A DNA stretch of 64,000 nt, taken from contig OZ345357.1 of the NCBI GenBank assembly GCA_977006965.1, positions 682,001 to 746,000 on the forward strand, in the 5' to 3' direction. The first letter of the stretch is position 1. Each line of letters starts with the position of its first letter. Of this stretch, positions 1-11,131 are shown one piece after another. Below the pieces are notes generated by a model, which saw nothing but the letters and a program-made list of their open reading frames with translations, ran no database searches and was not told the origin of the DNA. Both the position numbers and the translations under genes were made by a program. The stretch comes from Phymatolithon calcareum (lineage: Eukaryota > Rhodophyta > Florideophyceae > Hapalidiales).

Positions 1-25
1 TGTTGTATTCAATGAGGCACTACGA

Positions 26-3000
26 TTAAACGTTATCATCACCTTTCTGGCTTTTCAATGAGCTGGACTGACTACTTTGGCCCTCCGAAGCGTCGTCCTT
101 AGATCTCATGCTCCTATAAGAACAGTGCGTCACATGTCGGAACATTCCAAACCGGCCATTCATATCCACAGTGTTAGGTTCCGCCGTCCATCGCTGAAGC
201 CTCGCCCTGGCAGCCGAGTCTAGACTGCTCTGATCGTCAATGAGCACATGTGCCAGTACTGGTCCCAGTTCCTTCTGCTTCATCACCTTTTCAATGTCCA
301 CTTCACCGTTTCCTTCAACCTCATTGTACACTCCGTCCAGGAAACTATTCATACTGCCAAGCACCCCATCTTGCACTTCCTCAATAATCAAACCGCCCGA
401 CGGTAGCAACGCCGGACCCTCCAAGCTCTCGTGCAGCAGGTTTACAGCACCCACCAGTCCACTTGTGTCCACAATGCTTACGCGAACGCGTCCGTTGATC
501 AAAACGCCTGGCCCTTGCAACGTTGTCTGCATGGGCGCACCTTCCAGACCGCGATCCGCGACGCTCTTGTGCAAGCGGATGACAGACATGTACGGCAGTC
601 GTTCGAGTATTCGAAATGCTCGTCCGATTACGGAGTGCACGTCAAGATTATTTGACAAAGCCTCGTTCAGCATACGTAAGTGGTGCGTCTTCTGGTCGAC
701 GACGGAGTGTAGTACTAGTTGCCGAGCAAGGGAGCGCGTAAGTTCATCTCGAAAAGCCTTGCTCTGCCGCGCCTTGTCGCGCACTTCCTTCTCGGTCATG
801 GAAAATATCGTAGTTACTTCAGCAATGCTGCACGCCATATACGGTGTTTGTTCAAGTCTGCTCTTTGCCACAGGACACTCGCCACCTCTTTTCGCATTGT
901 TAATACTGCACGCCAGCTTTGGTGTGGACAGACTGGTCGACGAAGAGTAGCACCAATGGTGTTGTTGCCCCTTAAGTGTCGAAGCCGTAACCACAGATGA
1001 GTTTGGATCGGTCTTACCCTTTTGTCGCTTGCGTTTGCTCAAGATCGGTGATTGTTTCAGTAAACGCAACTGACTCGACTCAGCAATTGCCGCCGCCACC
1101 GCTTCAGCACTAGCTTCTTCCAAAGGCCGAATTGCCCCTTCCAGCACAAGCACAAACGCGGAACTTTCAAACGAAATGACATGTCCTGGCTCGAGAGTAA
1201 GCACCGGCTGTGTCATCATTTCACTGTTTGGCCCTCTCCAATCGGCAAACATCGGATGGAAGGGAAGCAACTTTCGAGCCGGCAATTTCTGCTTCCTCCA
1301 CATTCGCCTTGCATGGACTGCGTGTCGCCGGCGCACCTTGATAAGTTCCTCGTGCAGTACTTTGTACTCAAACGCATCAATAACGCCACTATTGCGCATT
1401 TCATCCAACGCGCAATCTTGCTTCCTTACCGTTAGATGGATTGCAAACTGGCTATGCACCCATCGAAATCCCTTTGGATTAAGATGTTCCAGTTCATTCA
1501 ACCGAAACAGCGCTGCCTCGTACACCACCTCAGCTTCCGTTCGTACCTTTGCCGACTCGGAGAGGATATTCTGTTTGAGAATTTCTGTGAGAACTGAAAA
1601 AATCACCGACGCGACAACAATGCTCTCACCAGTGAACTTTTGCGGGTTTACGACCTTCGACATAACCCTTGTCGCCAAACTGTGTTGATTAAGCTGGGAG
1701 AACAAATCGTAATCACGTCCCTCGTCATTAGCATCCAATGCACTTTGAATATCCTCCTCCAGACTCACAAGCGCGCTATACTCAATCAGAGTCGAATTCG
1801 ACAACGCGCGAACATGCGACAGCATGCTCATGAGCACTCTTCGCCGCACCTCGCGGTCTCGCGGCTCATCATCGGCCCAATGATCCTCCAACATCGACGG
1901 CCATCCGTGGTCCGACGGCGGGGCATCATCGCCCGCAGCATTCGTCTCATAGTGTTGAACGTCAAAGTCAATACTGCGTCTGTTGTGCTCCTCGGTGCCC
2001 AAGGTTGTTGCAGTCGACAATCCCATGGAGCGTGCACTCATCGGCGGCGGCAAATTGAGCGCAATTTCATGCAGAGGGGTCGCACTATTGGAAGCCCGCG
2101 ACTGCCGACTGGCGAGCGACTCCCGTGTACTCAAACGAGGAAATTGGGCACTGACCGCAGCTCCCTTCGTTGACGCGCCCATCGAACGCAGCGAGTGCGG
2201 TTCATGCGAGAGCGAAAGACGGTGCGGTTCGAGTTCACCGGGCCCGGCGCGCAACACCGCTGCACCTGCTTGAGCGTTGACACGCATTTGTTCGTTGAGA
2301 ACAAACTCGAGACTGGCACGTTGAGTGCGAGGGTTGTGTAACATGTCTGCGGCCGCTTCAGCAAAGTCCATTGCATGGTCGTCTTCGGTGAGCCACTCCT
2401 GAGGAAGCACATTGTCCAGTACGTAAGACCAGCGTGCGGCACGGAAGCCGATGTCGACACAGAGTTTGTCCAGAGTCGCGAGCGTAGCTTGCACTGTGGT
2501 TGCACGTGCACGGCGGAAGAATTCTATTCGAGTTTTGTCAGGTTTGTCCAGTTTTAGCATGCTGAGAATTCGTGGGATTAGAAGTCCGTTGACTACAAGA
2601 CTGAGAATTACAATACCCGTTGTCCAGAGCACGATGCGAGTGCGAACTTGCTCGTTAATTGACAGAGCACCGGCGACGTTAAGTGCGAGAATGAGTGAGA
2701 CGGCACCGCGGAGTCCGCTCATGCCCACCACAAGATTTTCACGCCAGGTGAACCACTTATTGCGCCACGAGAGGATAGGGTGCGCGAGTGCAAAGAGGAA
2801 CACACGGATTGCCTGCAGATAGAAGAAGTAACCAAAAATGAGCAGGTAGTCTCTGACACCCTGCGGATGCGAGGAGCAAGGCCAGACGAAGGCGACAGTA
2901 AGGACACCGGCGTGCACAAACACAATTGTATTGGCGATCCATCCAATCAGTTCCCAAAACTCCGCCAGCGGATGGCGGACTGATTTAGAGATGAGGGGAC

Positions 3001-4003
3001 GACCGTACGCAGACAGCAGCAGTCCTGACGCGACGTTGGCAATTACGCCTGACAGATGGGCAGGCGATTGGGCAGTCCAGAAGCCAAGGAAGGCAACGAC
3101 AACGGTGAGGGTTGTCTCCACCTCGAATTCGTCGTAAATAAACGTAAGAAATCCGAGGACGATTAGAGCAAAAAGAACACCAAGCAAAGCACCGCCGAGG
3201 GAACTCTTGAGAACCATAGCTATGATACCACCAGGGGTAAACTGTTCACCTGATTTCCCCTCGTGCTGCGCATTATGGAAAAATGCCTCCCAAATAACGA
3301 AAGCAGAACCATCGTTAACTAACGATTCGCCCTCGATGAGAGTGCCAAGATTCTCGGAAGCACCCAGAGCCTTGAGGGTGGCAGTGACTGAGATTGGATC
3401 TGTCGCGGAAAGCATGGCGCCAAACATTAGCGCTGGCCACCACGATACCCAGCCGGTCATGTTCCCGACTACACCCTTTGTAAAACCGGCAATGAGGGCC
3501 GTTTGGGCCACCACAATTACAAAGGCGGCAGTGAGGATAGGAATGAGAAGACGACGAAAAATATGCCATTGAGTATTGAATGCGGCCTCGAAAATAAGCG
3601 GTGCCAGGAAGACATAAAAGAAGAGATCCGGCGGAGAGAGGTGGACCCATTGCCGCAAAGAGTAGGTGAGATACCCAAGGTCGAACGCACAGCCGAAAAG
3701 CCCTAAGATAATCCCACTTGCAAGCAGCAGAAGTGTGTACGGTAAGCGGAGGAGCTTGGTTAGCGGCTTGAGCAGGCAACCGAGCGATAGGGCGAGAAAA
3801 GGGAAAATGAGGGATGTAATCCACTCGTAGCAGGACTGGGATTCGCAAACAGCGATCGCCTGCAGCAGGCACGATGGCTGTTCGGCCGCGCAGATGGGGG
3901 CAAATTGCTTTAAGATGGTAGTAAAATTTCCAGCGGTGCCGTTGACGGCAGCGGAGCGAGTGGCAACATCAAGCGCAGCGTTGGCGACAGAAGGCAGTAC
4001 CAT
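26..4003 (-). CDS. SOS1/NHE-like Na+/H+ antiporter (CPA1 family)
   Basis: A single open frame of 1325 residues encodes a multi-pass membrane antiporter that would exchange Na+ for H+. Residues about 60-480 hold roughly a dozen hydrophobic segments. The ion-binding region shows ATDPIS (200-205) and EGESLVNDG (224-232), the Asn-Asp pair of electroneutral CPA1 exchangers and close to the plant SOS1 wording. After residue about 490 comes a long hydrophilic tail (about 830 residues). Residues 955-980 look like a degenerate cyclic-nucleotide-binding beta-roll, as in SOS1. The length fits SOS1 (about 1150) better than animal NHEs (about 700-800). The start is the first ATG of the frame; an AT-rich TATA-like CATATAA lies about 100 bp upstream on the minus strand. 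Plasma-membrane location and salt-tolerance role are inferred from the family. Confidence 0.88.
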   Translation of the reverse strand: MVLPSVANAALDVATRSAAVNGTAGNFTTILKQFAPICAAEQPSCLLQAIAVCESQSCYEWITSLIFPFLALSLGCLLKPLTKLLRLPYTLLLLASGIILGLFGCAFDLGYLTYSLRQWVHLSPPDLFFYVFLAPLIFEAAFNTQWHIFRRLLIPILTAAFVIVVAQTALIAGFTKGVVGNMTGWVSWWPALMFGAMLSATDPISVTATLKALGASENLGTLIEGESLVNDGSAFVIWEAFFHNAQHEGKSGEQFTPGGIIAMVLKSSLGGALLGVLFALIVLGFLTFIYDEFEVETTLTVVVAFLGFWTAQSPAHLSGVIANVASGLLLSAYGRPLISKSVRHPLAEFWELIGWIANTIVFVHAGVLTVAFVWPCSSHPQGVRDYLLIFGYFFYLQAIRVFLFALAHPILSWRNKWFTWRENLVVGMSGLRGAVSLILALNVAGALSINEQVRTRIVLWTTGIVILSLVVNGLLIPRILSMLKLDKPDKTRIEFFRRARATTVQATLATLDKLCVDIGFRAARWSYVLDNVLPQEWLTEDDHAMDFAEAAADMLHNPRTQRASLEFVLNEQMRVNAQAGAAVLRAGPGELEPHRLSLSHEPHSLRSMGASTKGAAVSAQFPRLSTRESLASRQSRASNSATPLHEIALNLPPPMSARSMGLSTATTLGTEEHNRRSIDFDVQHYETNAAGDDAPPSDHGWPSMLEDHWADDEPRDREVRRRVLMSMLSHVRALSNSTLIEYSALVSLEEDIQSALDANDEGRDYDLFSQLNQHSLATRVMSKVVNPQKFTGESIVVASVIFSVLTEILKQNILSESAKVRTEAEVVYEAALFRLNELEHLNPKGFRWVHSQFAIHLTVRKQDCALDEMRNSGVIDAFEYKVLHEELIKVRRRHAVHARRMWRKQKLPARKLLPFHPMFADWRGPNSEMMTQPVLTLEPGHVISFESSAFVLVLEGAIRPLEEASAEAVAAAIAESSQLRLLKQSPILSKRKRQKGKTDPNSSVVTASTLKGQQHHWCYSSSTSLSTPKLACSINNAKRGGECPVAKSRLEQTPYMACSIAEVTTIFSMTEKEVRDKARQSKAFRDELTRSLARQLVLHSVVDQKTHHLRMLNEALSNNLDVHSVIGRAFRILERLPYMSVIRLHKSVADRGLEGAPMQTTLQGPGVLINGRVRVSIVDTSGLVGAVNLLHESLEGPALLPSGGLIIEEVQDGVLGSMNSFLDGVYNEVEGNGEVDIEKVMKQKELGPVLAHVLIDDQSSLDSAARARLQRWTAEPNTVDMNGRFGMFRHVTHCSYRSMRSKDDASEGQSSQSSSLKSQKGDDNV

Positions 4004-5930
4004 GATTGCGACGGGGCAGCGTTGTACCGCTTGCTCGCGCTTGTCGTACCTTCGTTCGTTTGGGACAGAAGTGCACGCTCGGGTTGTTTCCGCTCGGTCA
4101 AATTATATGGCGCGGGGCACGGTGAGGCACTGGGGGCAAGAATGGTTCAGTAAGGCTGACGTGCGAGGAATGGGTGAGAAATTCCGGCACCAGTTCCATT
4201 ATCCTGCGCCTTTGCAGCGAGGCGCAGCCTCGTGTTCCGTGTGATGGCCGGTCGCACCGGACGATACAGTACAGTGATGCACTCTCATGCTCTTGCAGAA
4301 CAGTCGCTGAATATGTTCGCTATGATACCACGGGCCTGGAACGAGCTCTGTACCGTCACCCGGTTTGAGGACCCACCGGGGCAGTGGAGTGAGTGAAAAC
4401 GCGAAATGTCTGGCACGGCACGCGATGCAGTCCTGCATCTAGTTTGAGGACGTCCCAGCGATTTCAGTTCCACTCAAATAGATTGGACAGACCAAGTCGA
4501 ACCGGATTGTGTCAATATGAAAAATGACAGTACACTGTAGAAATATTTCTAACTTTAGCTCGTCGTTTTCCATGGCGCTAGCTAGCATAGTTGTACAGTC
4601 CAGTCCTGTAGCTGTACAGTGTTTGTCTCTCCTTATATATGGTACCACCGACGGCGCTGTACAGTATTCCAGGACCAATAAGCTTGGATCTCAGGATCCA
4701 ATCCGCAACACGATCTCAGATTCATTTTCTACTACTAAGTACGGTGCTGACGTACATCAAGCATAATGAATGGTTTGTATTGAAGTGGACCGATCATGCC
4801 CTGAACCGCCCCCACGCGTACTGTCCACGTGGAAAAATAGCCCCCCAAGAATCCCCTGATGTCCCACTCCCAGCCCCTACCGCAGTGCATGAATTTATTT
4901 TAAAACTGTAATGCATTTCAATAAGGCCTGCAGGCCTGGTTCTTTAGAAATGGCGACTCGAGAATACGAACGGAGTATTTCAGTTCACCGCTGTCAAAGT
5001 TTTAAAAGAATGCTTCGATTCCGTTTTCTTCATCAAATCTCGCCTCATATCTCTTCTACTCTCCTTATGCATGGCACATTTTTCCGATATATGTCACACA
5101 CGTAGATAGCTGACCGCCTCAAAACGCGTCTTCAAACTGGAAAAGTTATGTTGGCAATTAGCATCGGTACTCAAGTATCAGCTGAATAGTTGATTATCAG
5201 TACCATAATAATGATTATTGCAATATCAATGAAAATTAGAACATTCCAAAAGTACTGTATCAAGAACCAACCAGTTGCGTTCTCGATGGCACTAGTCCAT
5301 TCTGTATTTTTCGTGCATGCACGAATAAATGTTCTAGAACAATTTTTACTTCAAAAACATCTAATTCACAGTAAGGTGCCGATCTGTCAGAGGGACCTTC
5401 TTGATCTCGGAAAATACAGATTTTGCGTCCGTCTTACCAGTCTCGACAAGTCCATAGTTTCAGTCGAAAATATTTTGACTGGTAAAGAGGACGCGGCATA
5501 GGTCATAGTGGCTGCTATTTGCATCAATGGGACATTTTTTGTTTGCAAATCGACACTGCACCTGGCATCATCCGACAAAACAATAACTGGTAATTAAATT
5601 AGGACATTTTTGACTGTCTCTATGCCGCGATCTTGATGAATGTCCCCTCTGCCTGCTGATTAGTGCTGCTTTCAGAGAAACCAATATAGGCATTGCCGGC
5701 TGTTGATATTCAGTGATATATCAACAAGAACGGCAATATCATTTTCAAATGTCAGTTAAAACTGATAATCCCAGAATATCATTGAATTCAATCAGTCCTC
5801 AGACTTGCAAAAATACTAATTCCTATTCCTGGAGCGCTAATGTCTATGTGCCGAACGCCCTCACTTGGAAGATGATTTAAAAGCTCGAAAAGCTTGTAAA
5901 AAGAACGCAGAACAGATTATTCGCGCCATT
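4004..5930. other. Intergenic, no gene recognised
   Basis: This stretch has only short open frames with no recognisable protein. The heptamer GTACAGT recurs at 4269, 4593, 4614 and 4659, partly in a palindromic setting, near a TATATAT at about 4634. The part after 4900 is AT-rich with low-complexity ATAATGATTATT-like sequence near 5200. Confidence 0.5.
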
Positions 5931-6059
5931 ATTGGGAAGTCGGACTTGTATAGTGGGTGAGGAGTACCGCAACTACTACCTTAAAATCTCTTCGTTCGGC
6001 GCTAGCATCGAAAATATAGTGGTCACCCAAAAGTACCAGACCTGCCATGTCACGAGAAA

Positions 6060-6786
6060 AAGTCCAGCCCCGCGTGTTCGGTACATCCGCACGCACAAAG
6101 GAAGCATCAGTGACCGGTCTCGAAGAGTGCTCCAGACAATACGGAGCCTTTTCCAAGTATGAAAAGATGAGTGGTATGATGCTATTGACGGTGAACCAAG
6201 GGGATATGGGGAGATGGTACGGAAACTTTGGGGCCTTATGGAGCAGCTGATGTCCAAGGGTATCTTTGTCGAAGGCATTTGGATTCCTAGTCACTGTGGA
6301 ATTCCAAGAAATGATGCTGCCGACGAATTAGCTCGAAAGGGTATCTACGAATCTAACCTTCTGGACCACCAGAAAGTTCCTCTGACACTTGAAGCAGCAA
6401 GATCCATCATCAGGCCGCCTTCCAAATTCGATCCAGTCGTCGTTCCAACCCTTACAGAAGACCTTCCCATATCGCATAGACGAGCAGAGGTGATGCTGCA
6501 CCAGCTGATTGGAGACTGCACCCCAGTGGTTGCCACTTTTCACCACGGATGCAATATGGAAGTAATTCCGTACGATCCAGTGTGCAAGGCCTGTAATTCT
6601 GGTTCCAAGGAAACTACCGAACACCTAATCCTACGATGTGGTGGACGTTCCGCCTCACGACGAAAATATATTGGCCGAGTGGGAAAAAAGACTGTAGAAG
6701 AGGTATGCCGTGAGAGACCCCTAGCCGTACTCAAATTTCTGAACAATGAGATGCTGTTGCAAAACAGCTCTAGACGCTTACCATAA
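6060..6786 (+). pseudogene. Non-LTR retrotransposon remnant: RNase H domain and Cys-rich tail
   Basis: An open frame from 6214 to 6786 carries the C-terminal signature of an RNase H1 domain of a LINE: WIPSHCGIPRNDAADELAR (nt about 6280-6336), where the Asp of NDAAD is a metal ligand. It is followed by a CKAC...TEHLILRC zinc-knuckle-like tail (nt about 6580-6640) as in I/Tad-type elements. Upstream, another frame (nt about 6078-6115) reads RYIRTHKGSISD, resembling the usual YTDGS start of RNase H, so the domain is broken by frameshifts. No reverse transcriptase is visible 5' of it. After the stop there is AATAAAGAAAGAAAG, possibly the element's 3' end. Assignment rests on motif memory; clade is uncertain. 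Confidence 0.7.
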
Positions 6787-7260
6787 GTGTGAGCAATCTT
6801 TCCGCAATAAAGAAAGAAAGATTAAGGAGATACTCGAGGAAAACGTAATGGTCTCGAGAGCATATCGCTTCGCGTAAAATGTGTCATAGTTTGGCATCAT
6901 CCAAAGAAAACTAACTTTAAGACAATCAACCTGCTCAACGTCAAGACAGGGGACACTGACGATGGCATTGCAGAAGCTCACCAGCTTGAACCGAGCCACC
7001 ACCAGAAAAGCCCGGTACCCCCCAGGACTACTTACAATACTCATTATCGTCCATCCACATCTCGAAACGCCAGTTTATCGTCCACAGTCGCAATCAGAAG
7101 CTCCTCAGAAGGACACAGAAGCTTTCATAAAACCCTTCAGCAGATCTAAACACCCTCTTCAGGGCTCTCTGGACTACGTCTTGAACGATTCTTGGGACCA
7201 AGCATCGTAAGAGGATCTTGATATCGTCTCGCCTGACTGCGAGCCGAGTACTGTCGCTTA
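6787..7260. other. Intergenic, no gene recognised
   Basis: This gap lies between the LINE remnant and the piggyBac fossil. One 82-codon frame (6962-7210) has no recognisable similarity and is probably chance. Confidence 0.4.
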
Positions 7261-7269
7261 TGGGGAGCC

Positions 7270-8280
7270 ATGGTACGAGCGGCAAGCTCTAAGACGGATT
7301 TGGATTTGAGTTTCTTCTCAGTTCTGGAAACTTCGCACTTTAACCGGAGATTTCTTATCGGAAAACAATGGTATTGGTCTTCATACGAAGTAAGATTGCG
7401 TCATGAAGATGTTTCCACAGGTTCACCTACGAAAATTTTTCTGCTTGGGTGTCTGCTATACTGAGAGTAATTGGAAAAAAGAGATTAAAGTGACAGAGCT
7501 GACTGAGTTTTTCGGAATACTCGTTCTCATGGCAAGGATTTAGCTCAGCGCCGAGAGCAATTTTTGGAGGACAAGTTGGCCAAAGAACTATCTCCCGTCT
7601 CCTTCTTCAAAGACTGCGATGGCGTTCGCCGAATACCTCCATTGAAGTTTATTCAGTGCGAAACCAAGTGAAATATGCAGTCTTCGTAGCACCGCCGGTC
7701 GCTCGGTTAATATTCTGTAGAGCCATACCTGACCACAGAAAGCGCACTTCAGACCTCATTTGCGTCGATGAGTCCATATCCCGTTGACATGGGAACGGAG
7801 GTCACTAACAGGAGAGCGGTTGAGAGATACAGCACTCGGCGATTGGAAGAAGTGCGATAATGCTGCATCTTCAACAAGTATCACTATAGTTCATAGGGGT
7901 CATCAAACTCTTCTGGTAAATTGTGTGAAGGTATTGCCAAGTACTTCCCGAGCAACTCATCGACAACGCATTTTCCACGCATTACTCGTCGACGCTTAGT
8001 CGCTAAAGAACGTTCATTTTCATTCGGGAGCGGTGTTAGAACCCACTTAACTCCCAAGAAAAATAAAGGAATGAGGATGTCACAATGAGTACTTGTGCTG
8101 TTCAAAACAACTGCGGAGTTGGGAAATTCAAGACGACGACCCTCTTGCGCTCATCATGTAATAGGCATGACAGCGCCACACTATACATTTGTGGTGCTTC
8201 TACTGGTAAGAAATGTTTCACTAAGCATGCGAAAATTAAACAATTCTCCTCCCCTCAGTTGAGGAAAAATCCGGTCACAT
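7270..8280 (+). pseudogene. piggyBac-like (DDE_Tnp_1_7) transposase fossil
   Basis: Two separated blocks in the plus-strand frames read like a piggyBac transposase with stops inside. At 7490-7660 the frame gives VTELTEFFGILVLMARI, stop, then SNFWRTSWPKNYLPSP, matching the family's N-terminal pattern of an acidic helix, FGILILM, W and a phenylalanine/leucine-rich stretch. At 7757-7780 it reads ICVDESIS, the block that holds the first catalytic Asp, followed after two in-frame TGA or TAA stops by EIQHSAIGRSAIMLHL (nt about 7826-7875). Several stops fall where the family usually has Trp. Frameshifts continue to about 8280. TTAA-flanked ends were not located. The copy is dead. Confidence 0.6.
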
Positions 8281-9640
8281 AGACAGTAGACTTGGATAGG
8301 AACGTGGAGGTCGGCGGTCTGCCGGTACTCACAGAAACGTTAACTAGAGTTCGACTGAGCGAAAAGCTTTCAAAATCAACTTTTCCCGCAACGCATTTGT
8401 CGAGTACGTTCATTGAACGAGATTTATACATATATATATCGCTGTCAATAGTTAGGATAGAACTTGATTCGGGTAAAACTTAACTTTTATGGCAATGCAT
8501 TTTTCTTTCAACAGGTATGCCACGTCGTATTCCTGATTATCCTGATGCGTACGCAGACGGAAATGTAATTATTTCTTACGATTCTTACGTAGCATTACTA
8601 AGAAGTTAGAGAAGCGCCGTTGAACAACTAAAAGAGTTCGGCAATTTTTCTCTAAAATAAGATTCCCAACTCATGTGCTTGTCTCTTTTCTTTTCTCGAC
8701 ACTAAGCGCTAAGGAAGGACGTACGGAGAAATGTTTTCAAGTTGAACATCCCTAGGTCTGGAGGATGATTACCAACGTTTTTCATATGACAATTACACAT
8801 GATGCTTGAACTCAGTTTAACACTTGGAAAATAGCCGGAAACGTCGCGATGGTATCCTGTTCTGATTCCTGAGCTCTTCTTCAGAGGCTCTGTCCTGCCT
8901 GCATACCTTGAAGGCGTAACTCATGAAGAACACGAACTGCGGCCTGTATGTCGAAGACACCGAGTGGTAAGGCCGACGAAGCTGTTTGTTAATCGGTCAG
9001 AATCCCGAGATGGTGCTCACGGGGCGCAATCCCCGCAACTGGTGCGAATATACGCGGCCCGCTGCTGTAGCATATGGGGTTTTTGAGATGCCAAAATACA
9101 TAACACCAACGGATCTACTGCCTGCCCAGCTTCCGTGACGACAACAGAGGAAAGGCTTGACGGTACCCCGTGCAAGGTCTAGTTACTGATCAAAATCACG
9201 CAGGGTCCAAGACAGGAATCCGGCTCCTTGGGGAGGGTCCACAATGTCCGGATGAGAATGCCTCCACTCTCTCAGCAACCGTTACCGTGACGTAGCTCTA
9301 TGACTAGTCATTCGCCTTGGGTAGCCTAGCGTGCCGCTTCAAAGTCAGCACGCGCGCCCTACCCAACTACGGACCGATCCCGGAAGATGGAACGAAGGGG
9401 ATACCTGCTTCAAGGTATAAGGCTCCGGATGGATATTTAGTAACACCGAGAAGCAGGAACTCGGAAGGAGCACTGATTTTACATATCCGAGACCAAAACG
9501 CTTTGGACGGAAGACTGGGATGGAAGATTCCTTGACTCTTTCGAATCGGAGTCGGCGGACTGGTACTAGATTTATTCACTGACATTTCTACTCTGTCATA
9601 CCATGCAGCGAAAATAACAAAGCCAATTATGAACTCACAG
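8281..9640. other. Intergenic, no gene recognised
   Basis: There is no recognisable gene here. A 72-codon frame at 9317-9535 is free of stops on both strands but matches nothing known to me. Base composition rises to about 50 percent GC at 8900-9540, unlike the AT-rich flanks, so it may be the worn inside of another mobile element. Confidence 0.4.
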
Positions 9641-9651
9641 CTAGCTAAATT

Positions 9652-9686
9652 AAGAAAAGTAACCGTATCATACGGTTACTTTTCTT
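9652..9686. repeat. Perfect 17-bp-arm palindrome
   Basis: Arms 9652-9668 and 9670-9686 are perfect reverse complements around a single central C. The arm begins AAGAAAAGTAACCG. The inner ten bases of the right arm, ATACGGTTAC, recur at 9733-9742. Confidence 0.9.
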
Positions 9687-9688
9687 GA

Positions 9689-9733
9689 TGGCAACCGCAA
9701 ATACGTAATTTAATTACGTATTTACAGTTGCCA
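9689..9733. repeat. 45-bp interrupted palindrome
   Basis: Outer arms TGGCAAC (9689-9695) and GTTGCCA (9727-9733) flank inner 12-bp arms AAATACGTAATT (9699-9710) and AATTACGTATTT (9712-9723) around one T. The 3-nt joints match at only the middle base. It sits 2 bp from the previous palindrome. Confidence 0.9.
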
Positions 9734-9933
9734 TACGGTTACATCCCCCTGGTTACATGAATCCAAAAAAAATTCAAGGGCACCTGTCCCTCTCAACGCA
9801 TATTCAAGGCGATGCACTTTGAGTGAGCCACCCGAGCTTTATGAAATCGCCGTTTACGGTGTTTCTAGGGAAAAAGAGGTCTAAAAGTGTTGATCTAGGA
9901 CGCAAAAATGCGGTTATACACAGTGATCAATGA

Positions 9934-10160
9934 TTAAGGTAGTTTTACTAGAAAAGAGTGACCATGAAATCTCAATGGTGTTCTTAAGCGATATATTGTG
10001 TTCCTATTTGGACCTTTTCGCCTGGTGCTCGTTCCGAGCCGGTTCAAAATATTGACGAGCTTGTAGAACGAACGCCGCAAGAGGCGGAACGCACGCCGAA
10101 ACTCGATGTCAGATAGATTCCTTGTCACTGACTCGAAAGTGAGACGGTCTCACCGCTTTG
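9934..10160 (-). pseudogene. Harbinger/PIF-like transposase fragment
   Basis: The minus strand reads FESVTRNLSDIEFRRAFRLL then RRSFYKLVNIL. This resembles the region ahead of the catalytic core in Harbinger (DDE_Tnp_4) transposases, which typically run LSDxEFxxxFRMSRxSFxxLVxxL. A stop (TGA) lies just upstream in frame and no DDE core is visible on either side. It is a small decayed fragment; a chance match is possible. Confidence 0.4.
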
Positions 10161-10379
10161 AGGCTGAGCGGAAGCGCTGAACAAGCGCTTCATCTAAACT
10201 AGAGTCGAGCAGATACAAAACAGTCACCAACGCGCTGCTAACTAGCATAAGCTTTTTCGTCGGCGTAGCTGAGACTACCACACCGGCGACAATGAGATCA
10301 TGAAGTAGTCGTTGGGGTTCGAAGGGGTTTTAGAGATCGGCGCGAATATCGAAATCGTTATGGAATCGGGAGCAAATAA

Positions 10380-10467
10380 CTGCAGTAAAAGCCGTAACTT
10401 CTTGGACGCGGCCTAGAAGTTTTCGCTTTACTGCAGGCGATCCATTATGATTAAAATTATCATAATG
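10380..10467. repeat. Two adjacent hairpins
   Basis: CTGCAGTAAA...AACTTCT (10380-10402) is mirrored by AGAAGTT...TTTACTGCAG (10415-10436), an imperfect stem of about 22 bp with a 12-nt loop. Seven bases further, CATTATGAT (10443-10451) pairs with ATCATAATG (10459-10467). Confidence 0.8.
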
Positions 10468-10749
10468 ATTTACAGCGCTGGTTTGTCAATAATATCTCGA
10501 CAAATCACGCGGCAATTGTCGTCGAATTAATTTTCGCTGGGCATAGCACGGGCCTGATTATTGCCGATAGAAAAACACAATTTGTCAATTGAGGCCAAAA
10601 TTTGACCGCCAACTCCTGGTCCATAAACCCTTGATCTACAAGATAAACGCTTTATCATCATCTCCAAGGTTACGCGGATTTGAGTAGATTGGCGAAGCTA
10701 CAAAGAGCGCAGCGGCTGAAGCGCGTCTCTCCTGCAGTCTCATGAGTGT

Positions 10750-10779
10750 TTCTGAAGGCGTTTTTAAACGCCTTCAGAA
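10750..10779. repeat. Perfect 14-bp-arm palindrome
   Basis: TTCTGAAGGCGTTT (10750-10763) is the exact reverse complement of AAACGCCTTCAGAA (10766-10779) around a TT centre. It is about 350 bp upstream of the next gene's start. Confidence 0.9.
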
Positions 10780-11131
10780 CATTCAATAAAATTCTAAATT
10801 CAAAAACATTTTGAGAAGCGTGTGTTTTGGAAAGAAAAAGAGAAACAAATCGTGAAAGTTTGGAAAGCGAAAATCAGAAACAAATATTCCCTGATTCCCT
10901 GGCATTTAAAAATATTTTAACCTGCTTGCACATTGCTGTGTGATCCGCTCGAAACGGCCAAGCAGACTTACCGCTCACCAGTGGCAGCAAACCGACAGTC
11001 ATTCCCTCATCGCGGAACCGACAGTGCGCGCCCCCCGTCATGAGAGTCACAATGAGTGCACCTATATCGCACCAATGCTGGATGGCATCTTCACTTTCAA
11101 GTTGCACCAGCTCTCCCGACAATATCCAGCC

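Noticed and set aside
4266-4666. Four GTACAGT words as a possible operator cluster.
   Set aside because: No gene with a clear dependence is near and the region is repeat-like; kept only as a note.
10940-11131. N-terminal extension of the small membrane protein from a GTG.
   Set aside because: It would bury a good signal peptide and needs a non-ATG start.
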